Origin: Pogona vitticeps
Lineage: Eukaryota > Chordata > Lepidosauria > Squamata > Agamidae
Length of the DNA: 64,000 bases
Assembly (NCBI RefSeq): GCF_051106095.1
Contig: NC_135783.1
Span: forward strand, 180,124,947-180,188,946
Direction of reading: 5' to 3'
Shown: positions 36,152-47,929 of the stretch, piece after piece
Layout: every line of letters starts with the position of its first letter
Position numbering within the stretch: the first letter of the stretch is position 1
Notes under the pieces: model-generated
Databases searched by the model: none
Told to the model about the DNA's origin: nothing
Seen by the model: the letters and a program-made list of their open reading frames with translations, nothing else
Position numbers and translations under genes: made by a program

Positions 36152-36358
36152 GGATCAGACCCAAGGCCTATCTAGCCCAACTTTGTTTCCTAAATTTGGC
36201 AGCCTGAAGGTCTGTAGGAAGACCACAAGCATGATTGCAACTGACCTTTCCTCACTGTTTTCCTCAGTGACTGGTTTTTCAGGTGCACTGTCCTGAGCCT
36301 GGTTGTAGTATATAGCCATTATTATGAGGGGCATTGGAAGCTTATCCTCCATGGAGCC
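36152..36358. repeat. Interspersed squamate repeat, class uncertain
   Basis: GGATCAGACCCAAGGCCTATCTAGCCCA, GGTTGTAGTATATAGCCATTATTATG and TTATCCTCCATGGA in this order match a common reptilian interspersed repeat. I recognise it by wording but cannot assign it to a class with certainty (possibly a CR1-type 3' region or SINE). Confidence 0.5.
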
Positions 36359-36451
36359 TTTGTATTGTAATTTTCAGCCATCTAAGCATAAACTTTAAAT
36401 GAGGCCCCTGTCAGTACCACTCAAGGACCTCTCTCTAGTATTCTAGATAAA

Positions 36452-36695
36452 GCAAAAGCAAAGCGTGCTGCTTATATACCGCCCCATGGTGCTTCAAGCA
36501 CTCTCTGGGCGGTTTGCAAGTTATTTATGCAGGCTACACATTCCCCCCCCCCCAGCACGCTGGGTACTCATTTTACTGACCTCGGAAGGATAGAAGGCTG
36601 AGTCAACCTTGAGCTGGCTCCCTGGGATTGAACCCCAGGTCATGAGCACAGTTTTGGCTGCAGTACAGCGGTTTAACCACTGCGCCATGAGGCTG
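36452..36695 (-). mobile_element. tRNA-derived SINE, near full length
   Basis: On the minus strand it starts CAGCCTCATGGCGCAGTGGTT (A-box-like), has GGGGTTCAATCCCAGG (B box) and then CCGAGGTCAGTAAAATGAGTA. It ends in GGGCGGTATATAAGCAGCACG with a TTTGCTTTTGC tail. Other copies lie at 1121 and 61035. It is not a tRNA gene, because the cloverleaf is incomplete and an unrelated 3' body follows. Confidence 0.8.
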
Positions 36696-37149
36696 AATGC
36701 TTAAAGAATGGCATTTCTAGTAATCCTCCCCTCCAAGGTATCTATAAACCTCTCCTCCAAAGGCAAAATGGGTGGTGGTTTATCAGTGGCATTCAGCAAA
36801 AAAAGAGTGTGTCCATAATCAATAGAGACAACTGGGGCACATGTGAAGTTCAGATGCTTTTCACCTCCATGTATGCCTGTGTCAGATTTAGTGCCTTGGC
36901 AGATGAGGACTAAACATGAGCATCACAAGAGCAGTTCTGGAAACCTACGAGTAACCTGTAGGTCTGCCCTTGTGTGCATGCAGCCTGAAAGTGTACCCCA
37001 TGTAAAACCATTAACAAGAAAGAAGCCAACCATTGGCCCAAATGCCTGTGACACCCCCCACCCCCACCCCTTGTGTTTCCTCTCAAAGCCTCTGTGAGGC
37101 CTGGACACAACTTAAAAGGAGCAAAATATCATCACAAGGGGCACTTGGC
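36696..37149. other. Unassigned sequence just downstream of PARD3B
   Basis: Nothing recognisable. On the minus strand the part next to 37150 is T/GT-rich (TTTTGCTCCTTTTAAGTTGTG), as expected downstream of a cleavage site. Confidence 0.4.
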
Positions 37150-37166
37150 AATTGTTCTTTAAATCT

Positions 37167-37172
37167 TTTATT
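37167..37172 (-). promoter_or_regulatory. PARD3B: AATAAA poly(A) signal
   Basis: On the minus strand, ATTAAAATAAAAG places AATAAA at 37172-37167, overlapping an ATTAAA variant. A T/GT-rich stretch follows 20-50 bases further on. Cleavage would fall near 37150. Confidence 0.55.
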
Positions 37173-39100
37173 TTAATGCAAAATAAAACTGTTCAACATT
37201 TATATGGTGATATATAACAAAACTGAAATAAAAGGTCAAACTTGATCTTGTAATACAAAATGATCTTTCAAATTTCTTCCCAAATAAATTTTCCAAACCT
37301 TTTAACAATTCAGTGCACACAGTTACAGATATATATATTTTAAAAAACACCTTAAGAAAGTGTAGGAAAGGGCAATAATGTGCAAAACCAGAGTAACTCC
37401 CCTTACAGTTCAAACTTCCAAAGTCCTGGGAATTCGTCAGAGATAATCTGAAGTGGCTGACTTGTGAATTGAGGATTCAAAAAAAAAAATCTGGGTTTTG
37501 CATTGAGGACCAAGCAGGCCTCCTGTAAGTGCACATATGGTTGGAATATTCTTGCAAAAGAGTTGCAGCCAAAGGCCTGAGTGGGGAAGCACTGTAACTT
37601 CCACAAGGGAGATGGAGTTCCCTTCTGAGCACAAGGAGAAGGGTGAGGGAGGTAGCACTCTCATGTTAGACAGAAATCAGGCAGGCATGTGAAGGCTGTT
37701 TCTGGTTAAGGATATTGGCTGGAATATGGAGCGCTCGCTGCAGAGTGCAGACTGAAAAGCTGACTTCCCAGTTTGCCTCCCTGGCCTTTAGATGGCCTTC
37801 TCAATTGCTGTGATTGGTGTTAAACCCCTTTTGAATCGTAGGGGAATGTGGGAAACTGCTGGTGTCTGTATGAAATCCTGAGTTGCTCAATAGTTAACAT
37901 GTAGAGTCCATTAAAAAAAAAAGTTGCAACAGGAGTTTGATCCAAAGTACACTGATGTTTCCAGTAAGTTTTGTGGGCTTTCAGCCAGGCCTCTGTTCCA
38001 ATTGCAGTACTTAAGCCAACTCTGCATTCAGGGAACAAATACATACAAAGCCAAATCTGGACCCTTGACAGCTGTGATCTGAAATCAGTGTTGGTAGCAC
38101 TTCCCTTGTACTGTCCTTGTAATTCCCATCCCCACCCACAGAATCAGACACAAACCCTTCAGTCCCCTTTACATTGAGAGTCACATTTCAAACCAACAGG
38201 TTTTGGGAGGAAAACACACACACACAAACACACACATATCTCAGTTGCCTAGCCACTGCAGCGATCTCCTTAGTCTATGGCAGTGGGTGGATAGATGACT
38301 GGCAAAATACCCCCTGCCACTTGGTAAGAAAGATACACCTGATTTGCAACTAGTTTTATCTTCTGTAAAAATGCAGGGTCCTGGGCTTTCTGTATTATTG
38401 GTCAGCCATACTACTTCCCACTTCCTCCAGTGTCAGAAGGTTGCTTCAGTGCAGTGAAGCTGTTGCCCAAAGCCTGGGAGAGACATCCCATCTTCTCATA
38501 GAGTGGACCAAGCCTGTGAAGATATTCGGCAAGGGCAAACTATTGGTTCACATCTTTAAATTTGGTGAGAAAACGCAACTGTATTTCTAGAGGGGTAGAT
38601 CAAAACCTTCCAGGAAGGTCTGTTTTCATACTGGGGGTGTTTCCTGCTGGATTGGCACATTCATACAGAAGCTCAGTCAAGTCATTTCAGAAAATAAAAG
38701 GACTGTTTCTGATCCCTAATATTCCCAAACATATGAGCACACAGCGGAAAAGAGCAACTTGCAGTCCAACTCATCTTCATTTTTGTTTTTTGTTTTTGCT
38801 AGTCATGTATTTTCATCTATCAGCTATGGCACCTTATGAAATATGTGTGCACTACACATTCGCCTGCAATATGGTGCTGAGAACCTTTTTTCCATTGCTG
38901 GAGAGACGCAAGCTAGGCACGTGCACACACAGACACAAACGTAGCTCAGCAGCCAACTGCTTCCTCCCCACACATACAGTACCCCATCTGAAGCATGGCA
39001 TTTCAGACTGGCATGCAATTCCATTTGGTCCTTCTCCCCCAGCAGAGTCAAGGGTTTTTGCCCCTTCATTGCCTACGGAGCATGGAGCATCCATATAGTT

Positions 39101-39138
39101 CCTTCCTTCCTTCCTTCCTTCCTTCCTTCCTTCCTTCC
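39101..39138. repeat. (TTCC)n microsatellite
   Basis: About nine TTCC units within the inferred 3' UTR. On the transcript strand this reads (GGAA)n. Confidence 0.95.
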
Positions 39139-41990
39139 TCAATCTCTCTCTTTCTTTCTAGAAGTGGGGAGGGGGTGTCTCCTACTGTTCCAAAACCAGA
39201 ACTACTGCTGAATAAGTTATTGGTGAAGATTAACAGCTTGCCCTACCAAATGAAGCCACTGAAGTCAATGAGAATTTTACAGGGTGTTTCAGCTAACATG
39301 GAAGCAATGGAGCAAAAACTTAAAAGGCCATAAATAACCTAAGGTGGATGCTTTCTATCCAATATGGATGTGTTTCTTGCCCCTGAAATGCTGTCAGTTG
39401 TCTTTGTTAAACAGTGAAATAACTGCAGAAGAGAGTGTTAGAAGGCAGTGATTTATAAGGCAGAAGTTTGTCTCTCAAAGCTCCTCCTAATTGTGATCAG
39501 GCTAGAAAAAAACCACTGTCATCAACATTAGTTTCTCCTGTTGAAGGATCTCTTTGTATCACGGGTTTCTGTTTATACAAAAGCAAAATGCATTTCAATA
39601 CTTTCATCCTTTCACTCCTAGAGGCAATTCTGCTTGTGCTATGTGCTTCTCAAATCTTTGTTCATTGGAGAATCCTACAGCTTACAAGGTTTCTCTTACA
39701 AAAACTGAAGGCTACAGAGTCAGAAACAGATGTGCTGTAGTAGCACCAGGGGGAAATGCATGTGCTTATCATTTGGAGGAGCCTTCACCTCCTCAGTGTC
39801 CACCAGGCTTCATAGGCAAGGTTAAGGCAATTATTTCAGTAGTTTGCCTGCATGTACCTGAGACAAATTTAATATTGAAAGATATAAGATTTCTTTTTTT
39901 TTGGGGGGGGGGGAGATCCGTTATCCATATAAAAGTAGAGACAGCAATATTTAAGATCAGTTATTTAAATGTGTTTTCTTGGAAAAGGACACCAAATACT
40001 TACACTTCATTGCAGGTTTCTCATTCACACCTGCCTGAAATTAGTAACATTCAGCTAAGAAAATAGATCTAGACCCTTACATGGCCACCTCTCTATCCTA
40101 CCACACAAAGGTAGATTATTTTTAGGAACAAATAATCACATATAACATTGTGTGAAAAAGTCCATTCTTGAAGATTTTTCTCTCTTAAAATTAACCACAA
40201 AATCACTCATCAGGGAGGTTTTTCAACTGGGCGCTATTCAGAAATGCATGTGACATTCTATATAAGGATTTGGCACACAACCTTGGGTTCAGAATCGGGG
40301 ACTGTTGCAGGTTTTGTTAAAATTCAATTACTAATCTGCATATTAATGCTGGGGACAACAGTGATGGGGCTGTAGATGCCATACAAAACTATTGAATCTT
40401 TCATGGGGTTAGAAGAGCTGATGCTTTGAAAGGTAGCAAAGCAAATTTGCGTGTGTGATAGATTCACTATGCACCAAGTCTCTCGAGGCCACCTGGTATA
40501 ATGAAGCCATTTCAGAAAGGGTAAATGATAAATGACTGTGCCTAGTAGATGACCCCTCTGTGTGATATATAATAATTATGAGATGACCTGTGTAATGAAA
40601 CCTGTTAATTTGCTGCATACCAAAAGAAAACCAACAAATCATCTAATCCATTTCTGTGGCCAGGGCCAAGGTCTTTCCCTCAAAAGGAAAAGGGCTAAAG
40701 ACTAGGCTTGAAATGCATCTGAAGATAGAGCCTGAAGAATTAAAAAGACAGGCTGGAGCTGTTCAAAATGCCTAACTAGAGTAAGTTTCAGAAATCTCCT
40801 TAGACTGAGGGGCACAAATCCACAACAAATTCTTCTCATATTTCATAGACACCTGCAAGAGATGCTCCCTCCCTCTTGCCCAACCCTAACTACACTTCAG
40901 AACATGGCAACAGTGCCAAGATACCATGTGAGTGGAAAACTTGGTCTTCATGCTAGAAGACCCTGTTTGGCACTTAAGCATTCAGCCAGCCCTTTTAGGA
41001 TTGAGTCATCCTTTCAGAGAGAGCAGCAGTAGACCAGCTTCAACGGGAGATTCTTTGCAAAACATCTGCAGCAAAACAGAGGGAACCTTTGAGGGGTATC
41101 CTTGGTCCTCCATGCGTTATTGGTAGCTCACCCTAGTGGATAATTATTAAGTGATATGTTGCAGCCATTTCTAAGAACAATAGCAGTCGAGTATCAGGTG
41201 TTTCAGGATACATACATTTTATCCTGAATGGGCTAGAATTTATCCTGGATGGGCTAGAATTCATTGCCAGGACTCAAAAGGCAAGATACTTCCTGCTGAG
41301 CCACATCGTATCTCTTTCCAGGTAAGACAATACCATAGGATATTTCTGTGAAGAACACAGGCGAAAGGGAGATCAGGATAGAAAAGATAACATTCCAAGG
41401 AGTAATTAAAATGAGAGAGAAGATTAAAATGAGAGAATAGTACAATATTTCCAATATTACAACAACAAAACATGTTGAGGGCCCACCATTTCCCAAACAC
41501 AAAGTAGCTCCTTGTAAACTTGCCAGGGGACATTGCAAATTATCCCAGATTCTCCCGTCAAATAAGCTTTTAGCAAGGAAGTGCTTACTCAATGCTGAGT
41601 ATGCACTCAGTGAATTTGATGGAACAAATTTTCTGGAACTGCTTCCAAAATAGATCCCCACACTGTGGGCATCTTGTGTGTGCCTGTGTTCCTTGCAAGT
41701 AGCCCCGAGTGGCACTTTGCAATGTGCTTAGAAATTCTCCTTACTCTTCATCTAATATAGCATGTCCTTCTATATCCAAGCAACATTTTTAAAAATATGC
41801 TCTGATACATTGATACCTAAAAATGGTGTACCGCTTTGCATGAGTTTGCAGTATGTTTAGGGAAGGTGTTTTGGGTGAGGAATGGTGAACATGATGACTC
41901 TCCTGGAGTATATAAGCTCAGTGTGACCAGCTCAGTGTGATCACATCAGTCTTAAAAGATACTGTACTGATAAAAGAGTTGAACATTCGG

Positions 41991-42351
41991 CTACACAGCT
42001 GCAGTCATTGAGTCTTTCTGCCGTGGATCTTGATGTCTGTATTGGTAGTGATCAGGACCAGTTTGACGGTGGCCTGTTCTGCCCATTTCATTATATGACA
42101 GAACTCTTTGACCTTGAGGGGGTGAGGGTGGTACATCTTGACGGAGGGGCCCTTTGTGCTGGGTTACTGGTTGTGGTGGGTAATACTGAGGATACCATAG
42201 CTCTGTTGCTCTTCGGCTGTCTTGAGGGTGAAGGTAACTCCCTTTGGAAGGATGAGCTTGAGGCTGGCCTCCTTGACAGTAAGGAAGATCTCTCTCTTTG
42301 TATGTGACATGTAGCCCAGTTAAATACTCCATGGGTTCTACAGGACCATGC
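41991..42351 (-). CDS. PARD3B: PARD3B terminal coding exon (partial gene)
   Basis: Partition-defective 3 homolog B is a PDZ scaffold of epithelial polarity and tight junctions. This exon encodes its last 119 residues plus a TAG stop at 41991-41993. The frame starts one base into the exon (intron phase 2) with HGPVEPMEYLTGLHVTYK. It ends QDPRQKDSMTAAV. KGPLRQDVPPSPPQ inside it matches KGPFRQDVPPSPSQ near the carboxy end of PARD3. The different end (PARD3 finishes RPFYS) points to the paralogue PARD3B. The exon is rich in Pro, Gln, Tyr and His and probably disordered. It has no PDZ domain of its own; those lie in upstream exons outside the window. No stop interrupts the frame and the acceptor is strong. 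PAR-3 family membership is firm; the PARD3B choice rests on the tail recalled from memory. Confidence 0.82.
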
Positions 42352-42378
42352 CTAGGAGAGGAAATAAAAAGAAAAGGG
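42352..42378 (-). promoter_or_regulatory. PARD3B: Splice acceptor of the PARD3B last exon
   Basis: On the minus strand CCTTTTCTTTTTATTTCCTC leads through TCCTAG into the exon. This is a long pyrimidine tract with AG at 42353-42352, and it joins directly to the open coding frame. Confidence 0.85.
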
Positions 42379-43450
42379 AGAGTGGATTTAAAGTTATCAA
42401 TAGCAATCCCATCATGACTTTCACTTAAAATGCTTCATTTGTTTGGGATACGAAATGCCAGCCTATCCAGCAAGCAGCCCATCTGCGTAAGATGAGAATA
42501 CAGGTTTCCCCAACTAAATACTGCTAGATTGGTAAAACACAAGATACTGGGTGGAAAGATCCAGTCCAGCTCTTTCACAGAAAAAGCGTTTGAAATCTTC
42601 CAACTCGCAGTGTAGAGTTAACTCATAATCCCTGAGTAGTAACAACAAATACAGACCCTTTCCACAGTGCCTCTGAGGGTGTCTTATCTAGCCTGAGGAG
42701 AAGCAGATGAGTTTGGATTCAATCCTGACAAGCCCCACAAAGGCTCACATACACCAGTATTCACACCTCAAAGCTTTTTTTTGGTCAATTTTCTTTTCTC
42801 AAACATGTCAGTCCATAAAAATCTCAAAGTCCCACAGCTGGAAATCCTGGAACGCCAAGAAGAAAGCGTGAAGGAGACAAAGGTATAGTCTCTGTGTTTC
42901 CTGGGCCAGCTGCCAATAATGCTTTTCTTTGCGGGGGGGGGGGAGAGGATCCTAGATGCACACTAGTCTCCAATACACACATACACACATGGCTCGAAGA
43001 GGCTAAGTCTTGGAGCCAGTTCTATATATTGTCTGCCTCTATAAAGATTTGACAAGGTCTGGTGCATGTGAAAAGTAACATGTGTGACATCGTAGTGTCA
43101 GGGGACCTGATTATGGAGTCATTTCTGTAGTTTTCTCTGTCTTAATTCCAGGATTTACATTAATCAGGGATTCTCCCTAATAAGAGCAAAGCTAGGATAA
43201 GTATTACATGGAATAAATAACTGTTGTATGTAGATGTCAAGTCTGAAGCCAGAAAAGCTCAAAGCGATTAGGGGATGTTCTTTTTAGACTTAAAGCATTT
43301 CCATAGTTCCAGAAAAAAATACACATGGGCTTTGAAGAACTTTTGTGCACAACCTTTTTTTTTACACTCAGAACTGGGTGATGGCATTTCTACTGTATCT
43401 TGGTTCAAGGTTAGTTCAGACCAGATGTGCTGCAAAACAACTTTGCATAT

Positions 43451-43530
43451 ATATATATACTCTGTGTGTGTGTGTGTGTGTGCGCACACACACACACACA
43501 CACATATAAATAAAGAGAGAGAGAGAGAGC
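43451..43530. repeat. (GT)n GCGC (CA)n self-complementary microsatellite
   Basis: An AT run is followed by a GT run (about 43463-43481), GCGC, a CA run (to about 43504), then AT-rich sequence and (GA)n. The GT and CA runs face each other and can form a hairpin. The alternating purine-pyrimidine track is of the kind that can adopt Z-DNA. Confidence 0.9.
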
Positions 43531-43573
43531 ACATTTGTGCTCTCCCTATTGGAACTTGGTGATTTCAGAAAGT

Positions 43574-43576
<3 letters not shown>

Positions 43577-43622
<46 letters not shown>
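43577..43622. repeat. (CT)n microsatellite
   Basis: About 23 CT units, 50 bp from the preceding (GA)n run, with which it is complementary. Confidence 0.95.
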
Positions 43623-43627
<5 letters not shown>

Positions 43628-44259
43628 AAATGCAGAATTTGTGTGATTACACCCCTTGTGATTACTCTGTAAATCCAGCTCGCAAGAGAAAGGATGGAAG
43701 CCCTGGGAAACAGCCAGGTTTTGTTTCAGCTAAAATAAATTTAGGAGGCTGGTTGATCAGATGGAACAACACAAATTCACTACAGGCAAACAGGAGAAAA
43801 ACCTGATAACGAAGGAGGAAAAGCTGGCCAAGACAATAGCTCAAGTTTTTCCCCCAGACCTATTGTAGATAAGCCTTTACAGTTTCAAATGTGGTAGAAC
43901 ATACGTTTACATCAAGAAGAACTCAAACAGTTATGCCATTATTGTCACTTTTGAATTACGGTTACCCTAATAGGGTATTCAAAGTCCGTAAGATATTCAA
44001 GGTTGATCATTGCCAGCACCCTCTATCTTCCATGGTTAAGCACGGTTTTAAACCTATTTCTTCTGAATCTTAGTCTGACACTCTATCAGGTATGTTACCT
44101 GAACTTTCCCAGGTAACTCCCATTCTTTGGGTAACAAAAGCAGATTATGGAAATGGAAAAAAGGAAAATGAAATAAATATCTTGCCGTTCTATATCCATC
44201 TTCAAAAGTATCTCAGCAATATATTTGGGATGCATATGCATGCAACCTTACACATTGCT

Positions 44260-44538
44260 GAGCTGGGGCATCATGCATTAAGTGCCCCAGGGAAAGGAAC
44301 AGAGGAAGCAGTCTCAGGAAAAGACCTTTCCCTTCAGGCAAGCTTTCCCTGAGTGACTGGCTGCCTGAGTGGAGGTTTTTGATTGTTGCTTTGAATGTGT
44401 TTTGGCGTTGCTTTTAAAAAAATGTTTTTAGTGTAGTGTTTGTTTGATCCTTTTTAGTATTTGTATGCTCAATATTGTTAGCTTTAAATACTGTCTTTTA
44501 ATGATGTAAGCTGCCTTTACCTTGGGGTAAAAATATTT
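44260..44538 (+). mobile_element. CR1/L2-type LINE 3' end
   Basis: CCTTTCCCTTCAGGCAAGCTTTCC is followed by a T-rich untranslated part and GATGTAAGCTGCCTTTACCTTGGGG. It then enters a (GAAT)n tail. The layout matches LINE 3' ends elsewhere in the window. No coding motif is strong. Confidence 0.6.
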
Positions 44539-44695
44539 TGAATGAATGAATGAATGAATGAATGAATGAATGAATGAATGAATGAATGAATCATACATAC
44601 ATACATACATACATACATACATACATACATACATACATACATACATACATACATACATACATACATACATACATACATACATACATACATACATA
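44539..44695. repeat. (GAAT)n followed by (CATA)n
   Basis: About 13 GAAT units grow from the LINE tail and are followed by about 26 CATA units to 44695. A fragment resembling squamate SINE sequence (CTCTGACTGGCAATGGCTCTC) lies just beyond, at 44721-44745. Confidence 0.95.
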
Positions 44696-45149
44696 GTGAA
44701 ACCATAACCAAATAGCATCAGCTCTGACTGGCAATGGCTCTCTGGGGTCTTAGGCCTATCCTGGAACTATCACCCCACCCTAATACAGTAATGTATTGGT
44801 AATCTTCCTTTGTAATCTTCCATATAAGCAGGCCCAGCCCTGATTGACCTTTGGAATCAGATGAGAAAATCTGTGTTCAGGATGGTGACAGGGTGCTTTA
44901 GACCACCAGGACAACCTGAGCTCTGTGAGAATGTTGTACACCACTCCTATCTGTGTTAGCACGTCAGCTGGTGGGGAGCAGTGCAGGCTGCAGCATGTGT
45001 AATATTTGCAATGTTAACTGCAACCCTCTGATATGAAGGACATCTGTTTTATTTCAATTTTTGTTTCTTACATTCATATTTGTACCTGTAGGCTGCTTTT
45101 CTGACAGAAGGTCTTGCAATGTAGCATACAGCCATTTGAAATCTTATTA

Positions 45150-45576
45150 CAGTGGTACCTCACTAAATGACGACCCCACTAAACGACGAATCTGCATAAC
45201 GATGACTTTTTGCGATCACTATAGCGATTCGCAAAACAGTAATTCCTATGGGGGATTTTTGCTGGATGTCGATTAGGTCCGTGCTTTGCGAACCGTTTGT
45301 TCGCAAGACGACGATTTTTCTGACTCCGCAAAATGGCTGCCCCATGTTTTCTGGACCCATGCTTCGCAGGGCAGCCATTTTTACAGCTGATCAGCGCTCG
45401 CAAAATGGCTTCCCTAAGGGCAATCTTCGCTGGACGACAAGGTATTTTCCCCGTTGGAATGCATTAAACCAAGTTTCAGTTCATTCCAATGGGGAAAGGG
45501 TTTTCGCATGACAATGATTTCGCTAAACTGCGATTTTCCCGGGACGGATTATGGTCGTGATGCGGGGGCACCACTG
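45150..45576. mobile_element. Tigger-like fold-back MITE, third subfamily
   Basis: TA-flanked, with ends CAGTGGTACCTCACTAAATG and GGGGGCACCACTG. The interior repeats ACGACGA and CGCAAAATGGCTGCC motifs, and the matching inversion (GGGCAGCCATTTTTAC) is present. At 427 bp it is close in length to the 425-bp copies but distinct in sequence. Confidence 0.8.
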
Positions 45577-47165
45577 TATCAGCAAGAAAGAACAATTGTT
45601 CCCCAGCGGCTGGTGTACAGAGGCATAATGTTGCTTCTTCTGGAAGTGAATAGATGCTCTACTTGATCTTTGCCAAAAGGCTGAGAAGCTGTGGAGGCTG
45701 GTAGAGCCATGGATATACGAAGTTACTTAATTCCTTTCCAAGTTGGTGATCATAATCACACAGCACATTCTGTAGTTTAACTCTACAGTGTTTATGACGA
45801 CATCATTTTCTTTGTCTGGAATTTTCTATAATTCATTTTCATTGGATAACTGGGAGAATAAGGGGAAAAAATCTTTCTTCCTCTGCAGTGTGGGATCTAC
45901 ACTATATGTCACCTTGTGGTAAAGGCCGATTCGCACCGTTCTTCCCTACTTAGCAGAAAATCCCAAGAAGACCCTTTGCTTTTAGGGAGCTGCTCCAGAT
46001 TTGCGATCAGTTTGGCTACTCTTTTCTGTACTGTTTTCACCTCCGCATGTAGAATAACTTTTCTGAGATGTGGCCGTGATACCTGTGCAGAGTACAGTGC
46101 TTGAACTGTAGTAAGCAGCACCACAGATTTGTGCAAAGGCTGAAGGGGGAATGGATTTGGTGGCCAGCAAATTCCTGAGGAGACCCAATGAAGGTAAACT
46201 CGGTTGGGAAAGGATTGCATTTAACTAAAAAAAAAAAAAAAAATGGCACATACGGGTTTTTTAAAAATGTATTTCTAAAAGAAATTTTGAAATTCAGTGG
46301 CCATATTTGTGAACAAGCATCACATCATCAATAGGCTACATGGATCTTAGAGCCATACATTCTCTTTCCTGTTCCTAGTCTTGTGCTTTTGTAGATGTCA
46401 CAAAGATGGCAATGAGAAAATTGAATCTTTTGCCCTGCTGGACAAACAGACTTTGATGTAGTTCATTTTCCTCAAGGGCAGACCTTGAGGGCAGACATCC
46501 TAAGGGGTGTAAGTATGGTCGAAAGAGAAAGGGTAGTATATAAAATAAAGCAGAATGAAAATGCATGCTTTGGTGTGAGTTCTGCCGTTCTGTCTGATTT
46601 AGCTTGTGGGATCTGCCTAGCCTTGGTGTCAAGTACAGTGGGAAACACTGTTGTATCAGCTCCTGCCACTCCACTTTCTGTAGATCCAGCAGTACCTTAT
46701 ATTTTTTGGGGGCGGGGGAGCTGAAACCCTCACTTTCCAGCTGTGGTTCAGCCAGTACTAAAGGGATTGCTTTTACTTGATTGCTCTGAGGCTATTCCTC
46801 TCATGAGCCCAGGGAAGCTGTAGATAACAATAGAGAGATGTCATTGTGCCGAAGGAAGGCAAAGTCTTAAGATGGTATCAGTTGGTTAGTTCAGAGAACC
46901 GTTGGTCTGCCATTCAGATTGTCAGGGGAAAGCACATCCTATTATTTAACGCCTCAGTAGTTTTATTCATCAGCTGTCAAGGAGGAATGAGTTGGCTCCT
47001 TCACCAGCAAAGAAAGAGGTGCTTTTAATCCAAAGTGAATCTTCCTTCTTGTGTCTTAAGGAAGCCCTTGAGAAGGATTCAGAAAATAAACTAAACCTTC
47101 AATAGCTGGACATAGAGGAATGGCCCTGAATCTGGAACTCTTCCAGATGATTATGTTGTTCTTAT
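45577..47165. other. Unassigned intronic sequence
   Basis: No exon or recognised repeat. An A run of about 18 bases lies at 46219-46237. Confidence 0.45.
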
Positions 47166-47687
47166 GTTGTTACATGCCATCAAGTTAGAACTGACTTATA
47201 ATGACCCCAGTAGGGCTGTGGTGGCACTGCAGGTTAAACCGCAGAAGCCTCTGTGCTGCAAGGTCAGAAGACCAGCAGTCGTAAGATTGAATCCGCGCAA
47301 TGGAGTGAGCTCCCGGCGCTTGTCCCAGCTCCCGCCAACCTAGCATCTCGAAAGCATGCAAATGTGAGTAGATAAATAGGTACCACCACAGTGGGAAGGT
47401 AACGGAGTTCCGTGTCTAGTTGTGCTGGCCACGTGACCACGGAATCTGACTACGAACAAATGCTGGCTCTATGGCTTGGAGACGGGGATGAGGACCACCC
47501 CTAGCGTCGGACACGACTAGACTAAATGTCAAGGGGAACCTTTACCTAATAGGGCTTTCAAGGTGAGATATTTAAGGAGTAGTTTCACCAGGTCTATATT
47601 GGGAATGGGTTTTTGTGGCTGGGTAGGAATTTGAACCCAGGCCTCCCCAGTCCTAATCTGTCACTCTGTCAACTGCATCATACTGGG
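47166..47687 (-). mobile_element. tRNA-derived SINE split by a Sauria SINE
   Basis: On the minus strand the head near 47687 contains TTAGGACTGGGGAGGCCTGGG and the B box GGGTTCAAATTCC. The tail at 47166-47210 reads GTCATTATAAGTCAGTTC, then TAACTTGATGGCATGTAACA. The second copy at 52201-52368 has the same order. The body is interrupted by 47218-47549. Confidence 0.7.
47218..47549 (+). mobile_element. Sauria SINE, nested in an older SINE
   Basis: Starts GTGGTGGCACTGCAGGTTAAA with tRNA-like boxes, continues through AGCTCCCGCCAACCTAGC and ends AAGGGGAACCTTTACCTA. A 7-bp duplication TAGGGCT flanks it (47211-47217 and 47550-47556). It is the plus-strand counterpart of 10684-11032. Confidence 0.88.
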
Positions 47688-47929
47688 TATCCTGATCATC
47701 TTGTAGCCAAAGCAATTTTTAGGATCCCACATAAAGCTGATGAGACTGAAAAACATTAGGAAGGGGTGGTACGAACTAAATTTTATCTGTGTGGTTGATC
47801 TTTCTTCCTTTGTTGATAGGCTTGAAAGAGATGAAAGGTTGGAAGATGTGGACACAGCGGTCATTTCTCATTTAATAATCTATAGCTTAATAAGCAAAAA
47901 TTGTTAAATCTGGACTGGCTTCATAGTTA

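Larger units (their letters stand above)
37150..41990 (-). other. PARD3B: PARD3B 3' UTR (inferred)
   Basis: The stretch from the stop codon at 41991 to the poly(A) signal at 37167-37172 holds no recognised SINE, LINE or MITE. Transposons lie every 1-3 kb on both sides. The absence of insertions over about 4.8 kb is what a long 3' UTR would show. It contains a (CA)n at 38213-38240, a (TTCC)n at 39101-39138 and a 21-bp tandem duplication at about 41220-41262. Long open frames inside it are not supported as genes. Transcript data would be decisive, and earlier poly(A) sites may be used. Confidence 0.6.

Noticed and set aside
36600-36695. tRNA gene on the minus strand
   Set aside because: The A- and B-box-like sequences are the head of a SINE with a 3' body and sister copies; a full cloverleaf is not formed. 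The same applies to 10980-11032, 47218-47290, 60880-60942 and 61210-61273.
38562-40066. Frames of 178 and 170 codons on plus inside 37150-41990
   Set aside because: No family resemblance. They lie antisense in the inferred 3' UTR and one includes the (TTCC)n tract.
41254-41715. 153-codon minus-strand frame just downstream of the PARD3B stop
   Set aside because: It overlaps a different 90-codon frame, has no recognised domain and lies in the 3' UTR; no splice signals support an extra exon.
44428-44718. 96-codon minus-strand frame
   Set aside because: It translates (CATA)n and (GAAT)n as CMYV and HSFI repeats.
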